Below, in pieces: positions 1 to 8,113 of a stretch of 40,910 bases of DNA. The stretch lies in NCBI GenBank assembly GCA_023269675.1, contig JAHFSX010000048.1, positions 1 through 40,910 of the forward strand, read 5' to 3'. The position numbers were made by a program, and so were the translations under genes. How positions within the stretch are numbered: position 1 is the first letter of the stretch; each line of letters begins with the position of its first letter. The stretch comes from Verrucomicrobiota bacterium (GTDB taxonomy: Bacteria > Verrucomicrobiota > Kiritimatiellia > RFP12 > UBA1067). Under the pieces are notes generated by a model that was given only the letters and a program-made list of their open reading frames with translations, was not told the DNA's origin and made no database searches.

Positions 1-2
1 CC

Positions 3-2660
3 GCCGCAGCAGCCGGCGACCCCGACGCGGCCGCCGCAGCCTACCAGTCGGTCGCGGCCGCGCCGGGCGCGCCGGCGGCGTGGCGGTTCTGGGCGCAGCT
101 GGCCGCCGCACGGCTGCCCGTGGGCCCCGGCGCTGCACGGGCGGGCGCCAACGCCTGCATCGCGATTTTCGAGAATCCCGCCGCGCCCGCCCATCTGCGC
201 GGCCAGGCCATGGAGTTTCTGGTGCAGGCCAGCCGTAAGGGCACGGAACTGCCAAGCCGCGTGTTGGCGAAACTGCCGGAATTCATGGAGATGGACGCCG
301 ATGAGCAGCGCCAGTTCGGCCTCGCCTTGGGTGCCGCTTACGCGCGCGAAAAGAACGTCGAGGCCGCCGCCGGCGTGTTCAAGCAGCTGCTCGCGCTGAA
401 CGCCGACTCGCCGCTCGACGCGGCGGAGCTGCGTCAACGTTACGCGCAGACCCTGCGCCAGGCGGGGCGCTTCGACGCCGCCCGCGAACAGTATGCGGCG
501 CTGATGGCCGATACCCGTTTGCCCGCGCATGCGCAGGGGCTCGCCGCGTTGGCCATCGGCCAGACGTGGCAGCAGGAGCAAAAACTGGCCGAGGCCGTCA
601 CGGCGTATCAGGCCGCCGCCAGCAAGACCAATCAGATCGCGCACATCAAGCTTGAGGCCGAAGCGTGCGCCGCCGAATGCGCCAACCGGATCGCGGGCAA
701 AAACGCACGGGACCCCGAAGCCAACCGGATGCGGCTGTGTCCGCTGCCCTCGCCGGCGCTCTCGTACTTTGTTTCCCCGAAAGGCCGCGACACCAACCCC
801 GGCACGTTAGCGAAACCTTTCGCCACGCTGGAGCGGGCACGCGATGCGGTACGTGCGCAGAAGGTCCGGGGCCTATTGCCGGCCGGCGGGGCCGTCATCA
901 ATCTGCGCGGCGGAACGTATGCGGTGACCAACACCTTTGAGCTGGGCGAAGCCGACTCCGGGAGCGTCGGCGCACCCGTGGTGTACCGTGCGTGGCAGCA
1001 GGAGAAGCCGGTTTTCGACGGCGGCTTCCGCGTACGCAAATTCAAGAGGGTCAGCGATCCCGCCATCCTCGCGCGGCTGCCGCCCGAGGCGCGCAGCAAC
1101 GTGCGCGTGGCGGATCTCAAGGCCCAAGGCATCACCGCCTTCGAAGCTCAGAAAAGCTACGGCTACGGCATGAACAACCAGACCATGCGCGAGCTGTTTG
1201 AGGATGGGAAGCCGCTCCCGATCGCGCGCTGGCCGAACGCCGGGGCCTTGAAAATCGGAGAGGTGCTCGACACCACAAACCACGTGTTCGCGTGCAAGGC
1301 CGACCGCCTGGCACGTTGGGCGGACGCGTCCGACATGATGGCGAACGGCTACTGGACCCACTTGTGGGCCGGTTGCACCGTGCCGGTGGCGGCCATCGAT
1401 CCGGCGGCCGGCACGATCCGGCTGCGGGAGAAACCCGGCTACGGGATGGTCAAGGAGCGCCCCTTCTACGTGCTGAACCTGCTGGAGGAGATCGACCGGC
1501 CGGGCGAGTGGTTCCTGGACTGCGCGAGCGGACGGCTCTACGTGTGGCCGGTGAAACACCCCTGGTTCAGCGAGCTGGTGCTGTCGCGCTGGAACAAACC
1601 CTTCATTCAGGCCAGCAAGGTACAGGAGATCGTATTCCAGGGGCTCACCTTCGAATACGGGCAACAGCACGGCCTCGTGCTGGATGAGTGCATCAACACC
1701 ACTATCGCAGCCTGTGTGATCCGCCGGCTCGGCGGCACGGCCCTGACGGCCCTGCAGTGCGCGAACCTCAAGATTTACGGAAACGTCCTGCGCACGCTGG
1801 GGCACACCGGCATGCACGTCAGCGGCGGCAACCGCAGGAACCTCACCGCGGGGCAGATCGTCATCGAGAACAACGAGGTCGGCGATTTCGGACGCTGTTC
1901 GCACACCTATAATCCGGCCGTGCTGCTGGAGGGGTGCGGCGCGCGCGTGGCCCACAACCATTTCCATCACGCGCCCTCGAGCGCGATGCGCATCGAAGGC
2001 AACGACCACCTGATCGAATTCAATCAGGTGGACCACGTGGTGCAGGAGTCGGATGACCAGGGCGGCATCGACATGTGGGGCAACCCTTCCTACCGCGGCG
2101 TGGTGATCCGCTTCAACCGCTGGCAGGACATCGGCGGCGGCGAGATCCCGTGCGGCCAGGCGGCCATCCGCTTCGATGACGCGATCAGCGGCATCTTGGT
2201 CTACGGCAACTTTTTCGAGCGCACCTCCAACGGGAACTTCGGCGGCGTGCAGATCCACGGCGGCCAGAAGAACATCATCGACAACAACGTGTTTGTCGGG
2301 TGCCGCTACGGCGTGAGTTTTTCGGCTTGGGCGCAAAACCGCTGGGAGGAGTACCTCAACCGCCCGCAAGTCAAGAAACTCCTGTTCTCCGACGTGAACA
2401 TCCGGCTGCAGCCTTACAGCACCCGGTATCCTGAGCTGGCCGACCTCGGCGGCAAGGCCAACATCAACAGCCTCTGGCGCAATGTTTTCGTCGGCAGCGA
2501 GCAGGCCCTCTACAGGGCCCCGAAAGGCACGGACGCGTGGGACAATCAGGTGTTCGCGGAGATGCCCGACCTGGAGGGAGTCGCCGCGCAGTCGCCTTTC
2601 CGTCCGCTGCCGCTCGCCGAGATCGGGCTCTACGACGATCCGCTGCGGGCGCGGGAGTAG
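3..2660 (+). CDS. TPR plus right-handed beta-helix protein, GH141-like (5' end outside window)
   Basis: The reading frame is open to the left edge, so the start is missing; the GTG at 120 is internal. The first ~240 visible residues are alanine-rich helical repeats of TPR type. From about nt 750 comes a block starting SYFVSPKGRDTNPGT, then PFATLERARDAVR and INLRGGTYAV. This is the usual N-terminus of secreted right-handed parallel beta-helix enzymes (DUF1565/GH141-like). RELFEDGKPLPIARWPN and GYWTHLWA also recall GH141, a family with characterised alpha-L-fucosidase and xylanase members. Repeated short coils (IVIENNEVGDF, VAHNHFHHA, IEFNQVDHV, IIDNNVFVG) mark the helix. Fusion of TPRs and a beta-helix in one frame is unusual. 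The fold is secure; the GH141 assignment and substrate are inferred. Export cannot be judged because the N-terminus is absent. The family B repeat follows the stop. Confidence 0.8.
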   Translation, partial: AAAAGDPDAAAAAYQSVAAAPGAPAAWRFWAQLAAARLPVGPGAARAGANACIAIFENPAAPAHLRGQAMEFLVQASRKGTELPSRVLAKLPEFMEMDADEQRQFGLALGAAYAREKNVEAAAGVFKQLLALNADSPLDAAELRQRYAQTLRQAGRFDAAREQYAALMADTRLPAHAQGLAALAIGQTWQQEQKLAEAVTAYQAAASKTNQIAHIKLEAEACAAECANRIAGKNARDPEANRMRLCPLPSPALSYFVSPKGRDTNPGTLAKPFATLERARDAVRAQKVRGLLPAGGAVINLRGGTYAVTNTFELGEADSGSVGAPVVYRAWQQEKPVFDGGFRVRKFKRVSDPAILARLPPEARSNVRVADLKAQGITAFEAQKSYGYGMNNQTMRELFEDGKPLPIARWPNAGALKIGEVLDTTNHVFACKADRLARWADASDMMANGYWTHLWAGCTVPVAAIDPAAGTIRLREKPGYGMVKERPFYVLNLLEEIDRPGEWFLDCASGRLYVWPVKHPWFSELVLSRWNKPFIQASKVQEIVFQGLTFEYGQQHGLVLDECINTTIAACVIRRLGGTALTALQCANLKIYGNVLRTLGHTGMHVSGGNRRNLTAGQIVIENNEVGDFGRCSHTYNPAVLLEGCGARVAHNHFHHAPSSAMRIEGNDHLIEFNQVDHVVQESDDQGGIDMWGNPSYRGVVIRFNRWQDIGGGEIPCGQAAIRFDDAISGILVYGNFFERTSNGNFGGVQIHGGQKNIIDNNVFVGCRYGVSFSAWAQNRWEEYLNRPQVKKLLFSDVNIRLQPYSTRYPELADLGGKANINSLWRNVFVGSEQALYRAPKGTDAWDNQVFAEMPDLEGVAAQSPFRPLPLAEIGLYDDPLRARE

Positions 2661-2676
2661 CGGAGCGGCACCTCCC

Positions 2677-2735
2677 CCATGCGCAAGGATGCGCATGGCA
2701 CATTCGGAATGTGGCACGCCCATCCCTGGGCGTGC
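2677..2735. repeat. Family B triple-hairpin repeat, copy B1
   Basis: Three adjacent hairpins begin 17 nt after the stop at 2660. Hairpin a has an 8-bp stem CCATGCGC/GCGCATGG with loop AAGGAT (2677-2698). Hairpin b is CACATT/AATGTG (2699-2713). Hairpin c has an 8-bp stem GCACGCCC/GGGCGTGC with loop ATCCCT (2714-2735). The a and c loops can pair through GGAT:ATCC. A relative with different stems but near-identical loops is at 29622-29681. It may act as a terminator or mRNA stabiliser; no T tract follows. Confidence 0.65.
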
Positions 2736-2773
2736 ATCCCCGCGAGCCGGAGCCTGAACAATGAGGTTGTAAA

Positions 2774-3901
2774 ATGAAACACGTATGTTTGTCGATCGCA
2801 ATGGGTTTGCTGAGTGCGGCTTGCTTTGCGGCGCTGACGCCGAATGATTATGCGGAAGGCTCGGACAGCGACCGGATCGAGGCGGCGGTCGCCGCGGCGG
2901 TCAAGACGGGCGAGCGCTCGATCGAGATCCCGCGCGTGAACACGAAGCGCGGCCAGCCGCTCTGGCTGATCGAGCGGGCGATCCTGCTGCCCTCGGATTT
3001 CACGCTGGTGCTGCGCGACTGCCTGGTGCGGCTCGCGCCCGGCACACGGGACAACCTGATCCGCAACGCGGGCACGGCCAAGGAGCCGATGGAGACGAAC
3101 GCGAACATCCGCGTGCACGGCGTCGGCAACGCCGTGCTGAGCGGAGGAGTCGCGGCGCACTTCGACCCGCCCGGCGACAAGAGCGGCTGGCGCACGATCG
3201 GCGTGCTGCTGTGCGGCGTGCGCCACTTCACCCTCGAGGGCTTCACGCTGGAAGAGACGCAGGCGTGGGCGGTCTCGGTGGAGAACGGCTGCGCCTACGG
3301 GCGCATCGCCAACCTGGATTTCAAAAACAGCAACAAGTACCCGAACCAGGACGGCGTGGACGTGCGCAAGGGCTGCCACGACATCCTGATCGAGAACATC
3401 ACGGGCGAGACGGGCGACGACACGGTGGCGCTGACGGGCCTGCGGAACGACAAGCAGACCAACCCCGGCGTGAGATCCATGCAGGTGGGCGGCAACGCGC
3501 CGCGTCCGGACGACGACATCTACAACATCACGGTCCGCAACGTGCGCGCCAAGGTGGCGGGCGGCCACCACATCGTGCGGCTGCTCAACCAGGACGGCAT
3601 CCGGCTCTACAACATCTTCATCAGCGACGTGATGGACGCCTCGGCGGCGGGCGAGCCGCGCGTGCAGGCGGGCGTGAAGATCGGCGACCTGCGCTACGCG
3701 TCGATGTCGACGTGCAAGTTGGGCGAGACCTTCAACGTTTTCGTGGACAACGTGCTGACGCGCGGCAAGACGGGGGTGCGGATCCAGGGGCCGCTCAAGA
3801 ACGCGGTGCTGCGCAACATCGTGGGCTACGACGGCTGCACGAACCTGGTTGAGAGGACCGCGCCGACCGAGAACGTGATCATCGACGCGAAGCAGTTTTA
3901 A
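2774..3901 (+). CDS. Exported GH28-like beta-helix protein (polygalacturonase-type)
   Basis: 375 residues. The first ~20 (MKHVCLSIAMGLLSAACFAA) form a clear signal peptide. The start is supported by GAGG at 2763-2766, seven bases upstream. The body is a right-handed beta-helix: an early IEIPRVNTKRGQPL strand region, VHGVGNAVLSGG, then NQDG at residues 191-194 and GDD at 214-216. These match the NxDG and DD acid motifs of GH28, which hydrolyse galacturonic-acid-containing pectin. The later GHG and RIK motifs are not obvious; GGHHIVRLLNQDGIRLYN is the nearest stretch. It is therefore GH28-like or a divergent clan member rather than a proven polygalacturonase. It follows another beta-helix gene on the same strand, 113 nt downstream, and precedes repeat A1. 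Confidence 0.75.
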   Translation: MKHVCLSIAMGLLSAACFAALTPNDYAEGSDSDRIEAAVAAAVKTGERSIEIPRVNTKRGQPLWLIERAILLPSDFTLVLRDCLVRLAPGTRDNLIRNAGTAKEPMETNANIRVHGVGNAVLSGGVAAHFDPPGDKSGWRTIGVLLCGVRHFTLEGFTLEETQAWAVSVENGCAYGRIANLDFKNSNKYPNQDGVDVRKGCHDILIENITGETGDDTVALTGLRNDKQTNPGVRSMQVGGNAPRPDDDIYNITVRNVRAKVAGGHHIVRLLNQDGIRLYNIFISDVMDASAAGEPRVQAGVKIGDLRYASMSTCKLGETFNVFVDNVLTRGKTGVRIQGPLKNAVLRNIVGYDGCTNLVERTAPTENVIIDAKQF

Positions 3902-3932
3902 TGCCGGCTTTTGTTCCTGTTGACAATGCCTG

Positions 3933-4047
3933 TTGACTGCGCGGACCTGTCCGCGCTTTCCATGGCAAGGGCTTGCCCTTGCCGCTGCAGAGCACCAGAC
4001 GCGCCAGGCCGCGTCTCTGGAAAGAGCCCGGAGCCGGGCGCAGTCAA
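3933..4047. repeat. Family A branched hairpin repeat, copy A1
   Basis: The 115-nt element is closed by a perfect 10-bp inverted repeat, TTGACTGCGC (3933-3942) with GCGCAGTCAA (4038-4047). Inside are a hairpin GCGGAC/GTCCGC, a second closing stem CTTTCCA (3956-3962) with TGGAAAG (4018-4024), two hairpins within that stem (3964-3983 and 3997-4016), and a last hairpin CCCGGAGCCGGG. Copy A2 (16954-17064) is in the opposite orientation. The element lies between two glycoside hydrolase genes. Confidence 0.75.
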
Positions 4048-4113
4048 AACCAGAGATGACGCCGCAAATCCGTTTCAAAGGAATCTAGAGTGAAAAAGAG
4101 GGAGGGGGATCGA

Positions 4114-6873
4114 ATGAATAGGGCATGTCGCATGGGGATCGTTGCCGGTTTGTTGTGCGTCGTTTGCCGGGCGGCTGAGCCGCCCGCGGCTACGGTCATT
4201 CCGCTGCTGCCGACGGAGGGCCGGACGCTGGCCGAGCGCTTCGCGGAGCCGCCGCCCTCGGCGCGCATCCTGAGGATTCTCCACAAGCAGCAGGATCAGC
4301 CGGAGGCTCAGGACAAAGTGCTGCGGCAACTGGCCGCGCAGGGCTTCGGCGGCTTCGCCGGCAACGTGGCCTTCGACGGCTATGTGGACGACGAAACCAA
4401 GTGGCCCGCCTTCCTGCGCGGCGTGAAGATGGCCAAGGCGGCCGGCATGTCGCTTTGGCTTTACGACGAGTGCGGCTACCCCTCGGGCAGCGCGCGCGAC
4501 CTCACCTTGCGCGGCCATCCCGAATGGGCCGCGCGCGGCCTGCTGGTCGCCGAGACGAACGTCAGCGGCGGCGCGGTCGCGTTCGCGCTGCCGCCCGGCC
4601 GGCTGGTGCTGGCTGCGGCGCTGCCGCGCCGCAACGGGCAGGTCGCGCTGGACGCGGCGATCGACCTCGCGCCGTCGGTCGCGGCGGGTCAGCTCACGTG
4701 GCAGGCCCCCTCCGGCGAGTGGTACGTGGTGGCGATGACCGACGACCTCCTCTTCGAGGGCACGCATGCGGCGATCAGTCTCGCCTATAAGAAGCCGTGC
4801 ATCAACCTGCTGATGAAAGAGCCGACGGCCCGCTTCCTCGAAGTGACCCATGACCGCTACGCTGAAAAGTTGGGGCAGGATCTCGGCCAGTATTTCACCT
4901 CGACCTTCACCGACGAGCCCTCGCTGATGAACCTCTGGATGCGGCCCATGCCCTACCGGGTTCTGCCTTGGTCAGAGACCTTGGCGGCGGAGTTCAGGAA
5001 GCGCAGCGGCCACGACCTGCTGCCGCTGCTGCCCGCACTGGTGACCGAGGCGGGCCCGCGCGGCGCCCAGGCGCGCTACGACTTCTGGAACACGGTCGCG
5101 GACCTGGTATCGGAGAACTACTTCGGACAGATCCAAACCTGGTGCCACACGCACAAGCTGGCCTCGGGCGGCCATCTGCTGATGGAAGAGAGCCTGGTCT
5201 CGCACGTGCCGCTCTACGGAGACTTCTTCCGCTGCGCGCGGCGGCTGGACGCGCCCAGCATGGACATGCTCACGAGTCTGCCGCCGCAGGTTTCGTGGTC
5301 GGTCGCGCGCATGCTCAGCAGCATCGCCGACCTGGAGGAGCGGAAGGTGACCATGTGCGAGGTCTCAGACCACAGCCAGCGCTACCGGCCGAAAGGCGAC
5401 GAGCGGCCGGTCATCATCGTGAGCGAAGACCAGATCCGCGGCACCTGTAACCGTCTCTTATGGGGCGGCATGAGCACCCTCACGAGTTACTACGCGTTCA
5501 AGGATCTGAGCGACGAGCAGCTGCGGCGGCTCAACACGCACATCGGCCGCTGTTCAACCATGCTGGCGGGCGGCCACCAGGTCAGCGACATCGCCGTGCT
5601 CTACCCGATCGAGAGCGTCTGGCCCAAATTCATTCCTGCCTATCAGGGCGCAACGGGCGAGGCCGCGGCGCGGCGCATCGAGAGCGTGTTCGATAGCGTC
5701 GGCGAGGCGCTGTACGGGGCCGACCGCGACTTCACCTACGTGGATGCCCGCGCGCTGGGCGAAGCCAAGGTCACGGGCGACTTGCTGAAGCACGGCGAGC
5801 TGCGCTGGCGCGCGCTGGTCCTGCCCGCGACCGACACCCTGCCGCTGGCGGCGTGGGAAAACGTGGCGCGGTTCTGGCGCAAAGGCGGACTCGTGATCGC
5901 GGTCGGCGCCCTGCCGGCCAACAGCGAGGACCAGTACCCCTCGCCGCGCGTGCAGGCCCTCGCCCGCGAGCTGTTCGGCGAGGGAGATGCACCCGGCATG
6001 ACCACGAACACGGCCGGCGGCGTGGGCGTGACGCTGCCGACCGGCATGCTCGCGCTCGTTCCCAAGGTGATCGATTCGCTTCTCGAACGCGATGCCGCCT
6101 GCGCGGACGCGAAAGCGCCCGTGCGGATCACGCACCGCCGCGTGGACGAGCATGACGTCTACTTCGCGATCAACGACAGCGACACGGCCTGGAGCGGCGA
6201 GATCCGCTTCTGCGGACGCGGCGTGACCGAGCAGTGGGACCCCTCCGCGGGAACCATGGTCCCGCTTGCGGAAGGCGCGAAGGTATCGGTGCACCTCGGC
6301 CCCTATGGGGCGATGCTCTTCCGCGCCCCGTCTGCCGATGCGCCCCGGCGTCTGGGCGGAACCGGCATGGCGGGTCTCTCGATGACGTGCGAACCTCTGC
6401 CCGCCTTGAAACCCACGGTAGGCCAGGGGAAGTATGTGCGTCATGATCTGACCAACGCCCTTGCGGAGGGCTGGTGCGCGGCGGCCACGCTGACCAAGGG
6501 GCAGGTGGACACGCATCTCTTCATGAGTTTCAATTACGCGCCGCCGCTGGCGCTGGGCGAGAGCGCGGGGCTGGTGATCGACTCGTCGGTGCCGGAGGGC
6601 CAGCGCACGCCGGCCGAGATGCTGGTCTTCATCCACACGCGAGACAACGGCGATTTCATCGCCGGGACGGGCCGCTACCTGAACGCGGAAGGGCCTGCCC
6701 GCGCGTTCATTCTGTTCAGCCAGTTCAAGCCGTTCGGCAAAACCAGCGGCGCCCTGAGCCTCGCGCAGGTCACCGCCATCCGTGTGGGCTGGGGCGGCTA
6801 CTTCGGCGCGGAAGGCGAGCGGATCGCCCTGACCGTGAAACCCCCGCAGCGTTTCATCTGCGGCGCGAAGTGA
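4114..6873 (+). CDS. Large exported glycoside hydrolase, GH106 (alpha-L-rhamnosidase)-like
   Basis: 919 residues. I place the start at ATG 4114, preceded by GGGAGGGGG at 4100-4108 and giving a good signal peptide (MNRACRMGIVAGLLCVVCRAAEP). The in-frame GTG at 4090 would add eight charged residues. The N-terminal half is TIM-barrel-like: FGGFAGNVAF, then KAAGMSLWLYDECGYPSGSA near residues 110-128, and TSTFTDEPSL near 262-271, whose Glu is a plausible catalytic residue. The C-terminal half looks like beta-sandwich accessory domains. Proteins of this layout are usually annotated as 'glycosyl hydrolase' related to GH106 rhamnosidases. The exact family is uncertain. A rhamnose-releasing role would fit the rhamnose mutarotase at 17 kb, but that is inference. 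It converges on the beta-propeller gene. Confidence 0.7.
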   Translation: MNRACRMGIVAGLLCVVCRAAEPPAATVIPLLPTEGRTLAERFAEPPPSARILRILHKQQDQPEAQDKVLRQLAAQGFGGFAGNVAFDGYVDDETKWPAFLRGVKMAKAAGMSLWLYDECGYPSGSARDLTLRGHPEWAARGLLVAETNVSGGAVAFALPPGRLVLAAALPRRNGQVALDAAIDLAPSVAAGQLTWQAPSGEWYVVAMTDDLLFEGTHAAISLAYKKPCINLLMKEPTARFLEVTHDRYAEKLGQDLGQYFTSTFTDEPSLMNLWMRPMPYRVLPWSETLAAEFRKRSGHDLLPLLPALVTEAGPRGAQARYDFWNTVADLVSENYFGQIQTWCHTHKLASGGHLLMEESLVSHVPLYGDFFRCARRLDAPSMDMLTSLPPQVSWSVARMLSSIADLEERKVTMCEVSDHSQRYRPKGDERPVIIVSEDQIRGTCNRLLWGGMSTLTSYYAFKDLSDEQLRRLNTHIGRCSTMLAGGHQVSDIAVLYPIESVWPKFIPAYQGATGEAAARRIESVFDSVGEALYGADRDFTYVDARALGEAKVTGDLLKHGELRWRALVLPATDTLPLAAWENVARFWRKGGLVIAVGALPANSEDQYPSPRVQALARELFGEGDAPGMTTNTAGGVGVTLPTGMLALVPKVIDSLLERDAACADAKAPVRITHRRVDEHDVYFAINDSDTAWSGEIRFCGRGVTEQWDPSAGTMVPLAEGAKVSVHLGPYGAMLFRAPSADAPRRLGGTGMAGLSMTCEPLPALKPTVGQGKYVRHDLTNALAEGWCAAATLTKGQVDTHLFMSFNYAPPLALGESAGLVIDSSVPEGQRTPAEMLVFIHTRDNGDFIAGTGRYLNAEGPARAFILFSQFKPFGKTSGALSLAQVTAIRVGWGGYFGAEGERIALTVKPPQRFICGAK

Positions 6874-6938
6874 AGGAAAGGCGGTCATCGGCTTAGGCTG
6901 TCAGACTGGCAGGGCTGTTTGAAAGCGTTGCCGCTTAT

Positions 6939-6961
6939 GTCCGCTTCAGGAAGAGGCGGAC
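6939..6961. terminator. Hairpin between convergent genes
   Basis: GTCCGCTTC (6939-6947) pairs with GAGGCGGAC (6953-6961) around loop AGGAA, giving a 9-bp stem with one G-T pair. It lies in the 109-nt gap where two genes end head-on, so it could serve both strands. No clear T tract follows. Confidence 0.4.
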
Positions 6962-6982
6962 GCACGGCTTGCGCCTGGCATC

Positions 6983-7873
6983 CTACGGGCTTGCGATGGG
7001 TTTGAGTGACGTGGTTTCGCGGGTGCGAGAGCTTTCCATCTGCTTCCAGACCACGCGCTTGTCGGGAGAAACTTCCAGAAAAACCGCGCGGGGGCCCGGC
7101 TTGGAGGAGCGCGAGGCGCAGGCGACCAGCGTGTTGCCGCCGGGAAGGCGCGTGGACTCGCAGAAGCTGCCGATGTTGAGTTCGGGAGGGAGGTCGGCGG
7201 CCGTCAGCGTCCAGACGGATTTTCCGGCCGGATCGATCTCCACCACCTGCGCGGGCTTGTAGCCGGAGATGAGCGTGTTGCCGTTCGCGAGGCGGCTCGC
7301 GCTGTAGGCCATCGGCAGATCCCACTCCTTGAGCAGTTTTCCGTTGAAGTCGTATTCACGAAGCTTGTGCGAGTAGCACTCGCCCACCAGAACGGTGCCT
7401 TGCGGCGTCAGCCGGATGAGGCGCGCCGTCTTGTGCCCCATGCCCTTCGCGAGGAGATCGAAGCTGCGGAGCGCGTTCCCCTTCCGGTCGATCTCGGTGA
7501 TCCGGCCCGCGTCGCACTCGTTGACCAGAATGTGGCCGTTGGCCAACGGCTGGCAGGACATGATCTCGTCGGCATAGGGATAATCGAAGAGCGTCCGCTT
7601 GTCGGCAGCGATCAGACGCACGCCGCCCCTGTTGCCGGTGCGGGGCGAGGGCAGATAGGCGGCCAGCACGGCGCCGTCGGGCATGGCCCACGCGTCGATG
7701 GGTTTGACCTCCGCATAGACCCACACCGGCTCGCCCGCCGCGTTGTAACTAGTGATTTCAGAGGTGTCCACGTCGCAGGCGATGAAGGCGTAGCCCGGGC
7801 CGGCGGCGGAGGAGGCTTCAGACGACATGAACAGGCCCAAAACAAGAAGAGCGATACCCGGAAGCGTCAGCAT
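6983..7873 (-). CDS. Exported beta-propeller protein
   Basis: 296 residues with an N-terminal hydrophobic signal sequence (MLTLPGIALLVLGLFMSSEASSAAG). The rest is a series of about six similar blade repeats, each with a short 'G.....D..G' turn: ITEIDRKGNALRSF, LREYDFNGKLLKEWDLP, VVEIDPAGKSVWTLTA. Each is preceded by an L..G..LV/I strand (ANGHILVNECDAG, PQGTVLVGECYSH, ANGNTLISGYKPA). This is a WD/PQQ/NHL-like propeller of the kind often encoded in polysaccharide-use regions. No catalytic motif is recognisable; a binding or scaffold role is possible. Upstream AGAGGA is 11 nt from the ATG. The tRNA-Ser gene lies immediately upstream. Confidence 0.7.
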   Translation of the reverse strand: MLTLPGIALLVLGLFMSSEASSAAGPGYAFIACDVDTSEITSYNAAGEPVWVYAEVKPIDAWAMPDGAVLAAYLPSPRTGNRGGVRLIAADKRTLFDYPYADEIMSCQPLANGHILVNECDAGRITEIDRKGNALRSFDLLAKGMGHKTARLIRLTPQGTVLVGECYSHKLREYDFNGKLLKEWDLPMAYSASRLANGNTLISGYKPAQVVEIDPAGKSVWTLTAADLPPELNIGSFCESTRLPGGNTLVACASRSSKPGPRAVFLEVSPDKRVVWKQMESSRTRETTSLKPIASP

Positions 7874-7967
7874 AGCTTTATCGTTCCTCTTTTGGGTTTT
7901 GCCGTTGAACCCCGAACCCTGCTTCCTGAAAATGGCGGAGAGGGAGGGATGGCTTCGCGTTGCAAAT

Positions 7968-8055
7968 TGGCGGAGGGGGAGGGATTCGAACCCCCGGAAC
8001 CTTGCGGCTCGCCGGTTTTCAAGACCGGTTCTTTAAACCACTCAGACACCCCTCC
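7968..8055 (-). tRNA. tRNA-Ser (anticodon UGA)
   Basis: On the minus strand the gene starts with GGAGGGG, which pairs with TCCCTCC as a 7-bp acceptor stem, followed by discriminator G and an encoded CCA (7968-7970). The anticodon arm contains CTTGAAA, so the anticodon is TGA. A long variable arm (CGAGCCGCAAGGTTCCG) marks the class II serine type. The T-arm is GGGGGTTCGAATCCCCC. Length with CCA is 88 nt. Confidence 0.95.
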
Positions 8056-8113
8056 GAAGAGAACGGGGCCCAGTATAGGCGAAGGGGCGGCGCGGTTCAA
8101 GCCGACAGTACGA

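Noticed and set aside
873..2801. 642-residue minus-strand frame opposite the GH141-like gene
   Set aside because: Mirror frame in high-GC DNA. The plus-strand product has a recognisable domain, and this one is low-complexity (A/R/V/D/H-rich) with no family features.
2630..4078. 482-residue minus-strand frame over the GH28-like gene
   Set aside because: Mirror frame of a recognisable gene; it also runs through repeats A1 and B1.
5554..6888. 444-residue minus-strand frame over the GH106-like gene
   Set aside because: Shadow of the real gene, with arginine/alanine/histidine-rich composition and no domain.
7867..8100. 77-residue frame containing GGVSEWFKEPVLKTGEPQGSGGSNPSPSA
   Set aside because: This is the translation of the tRNA-Ser gene, a well-known false ORF.
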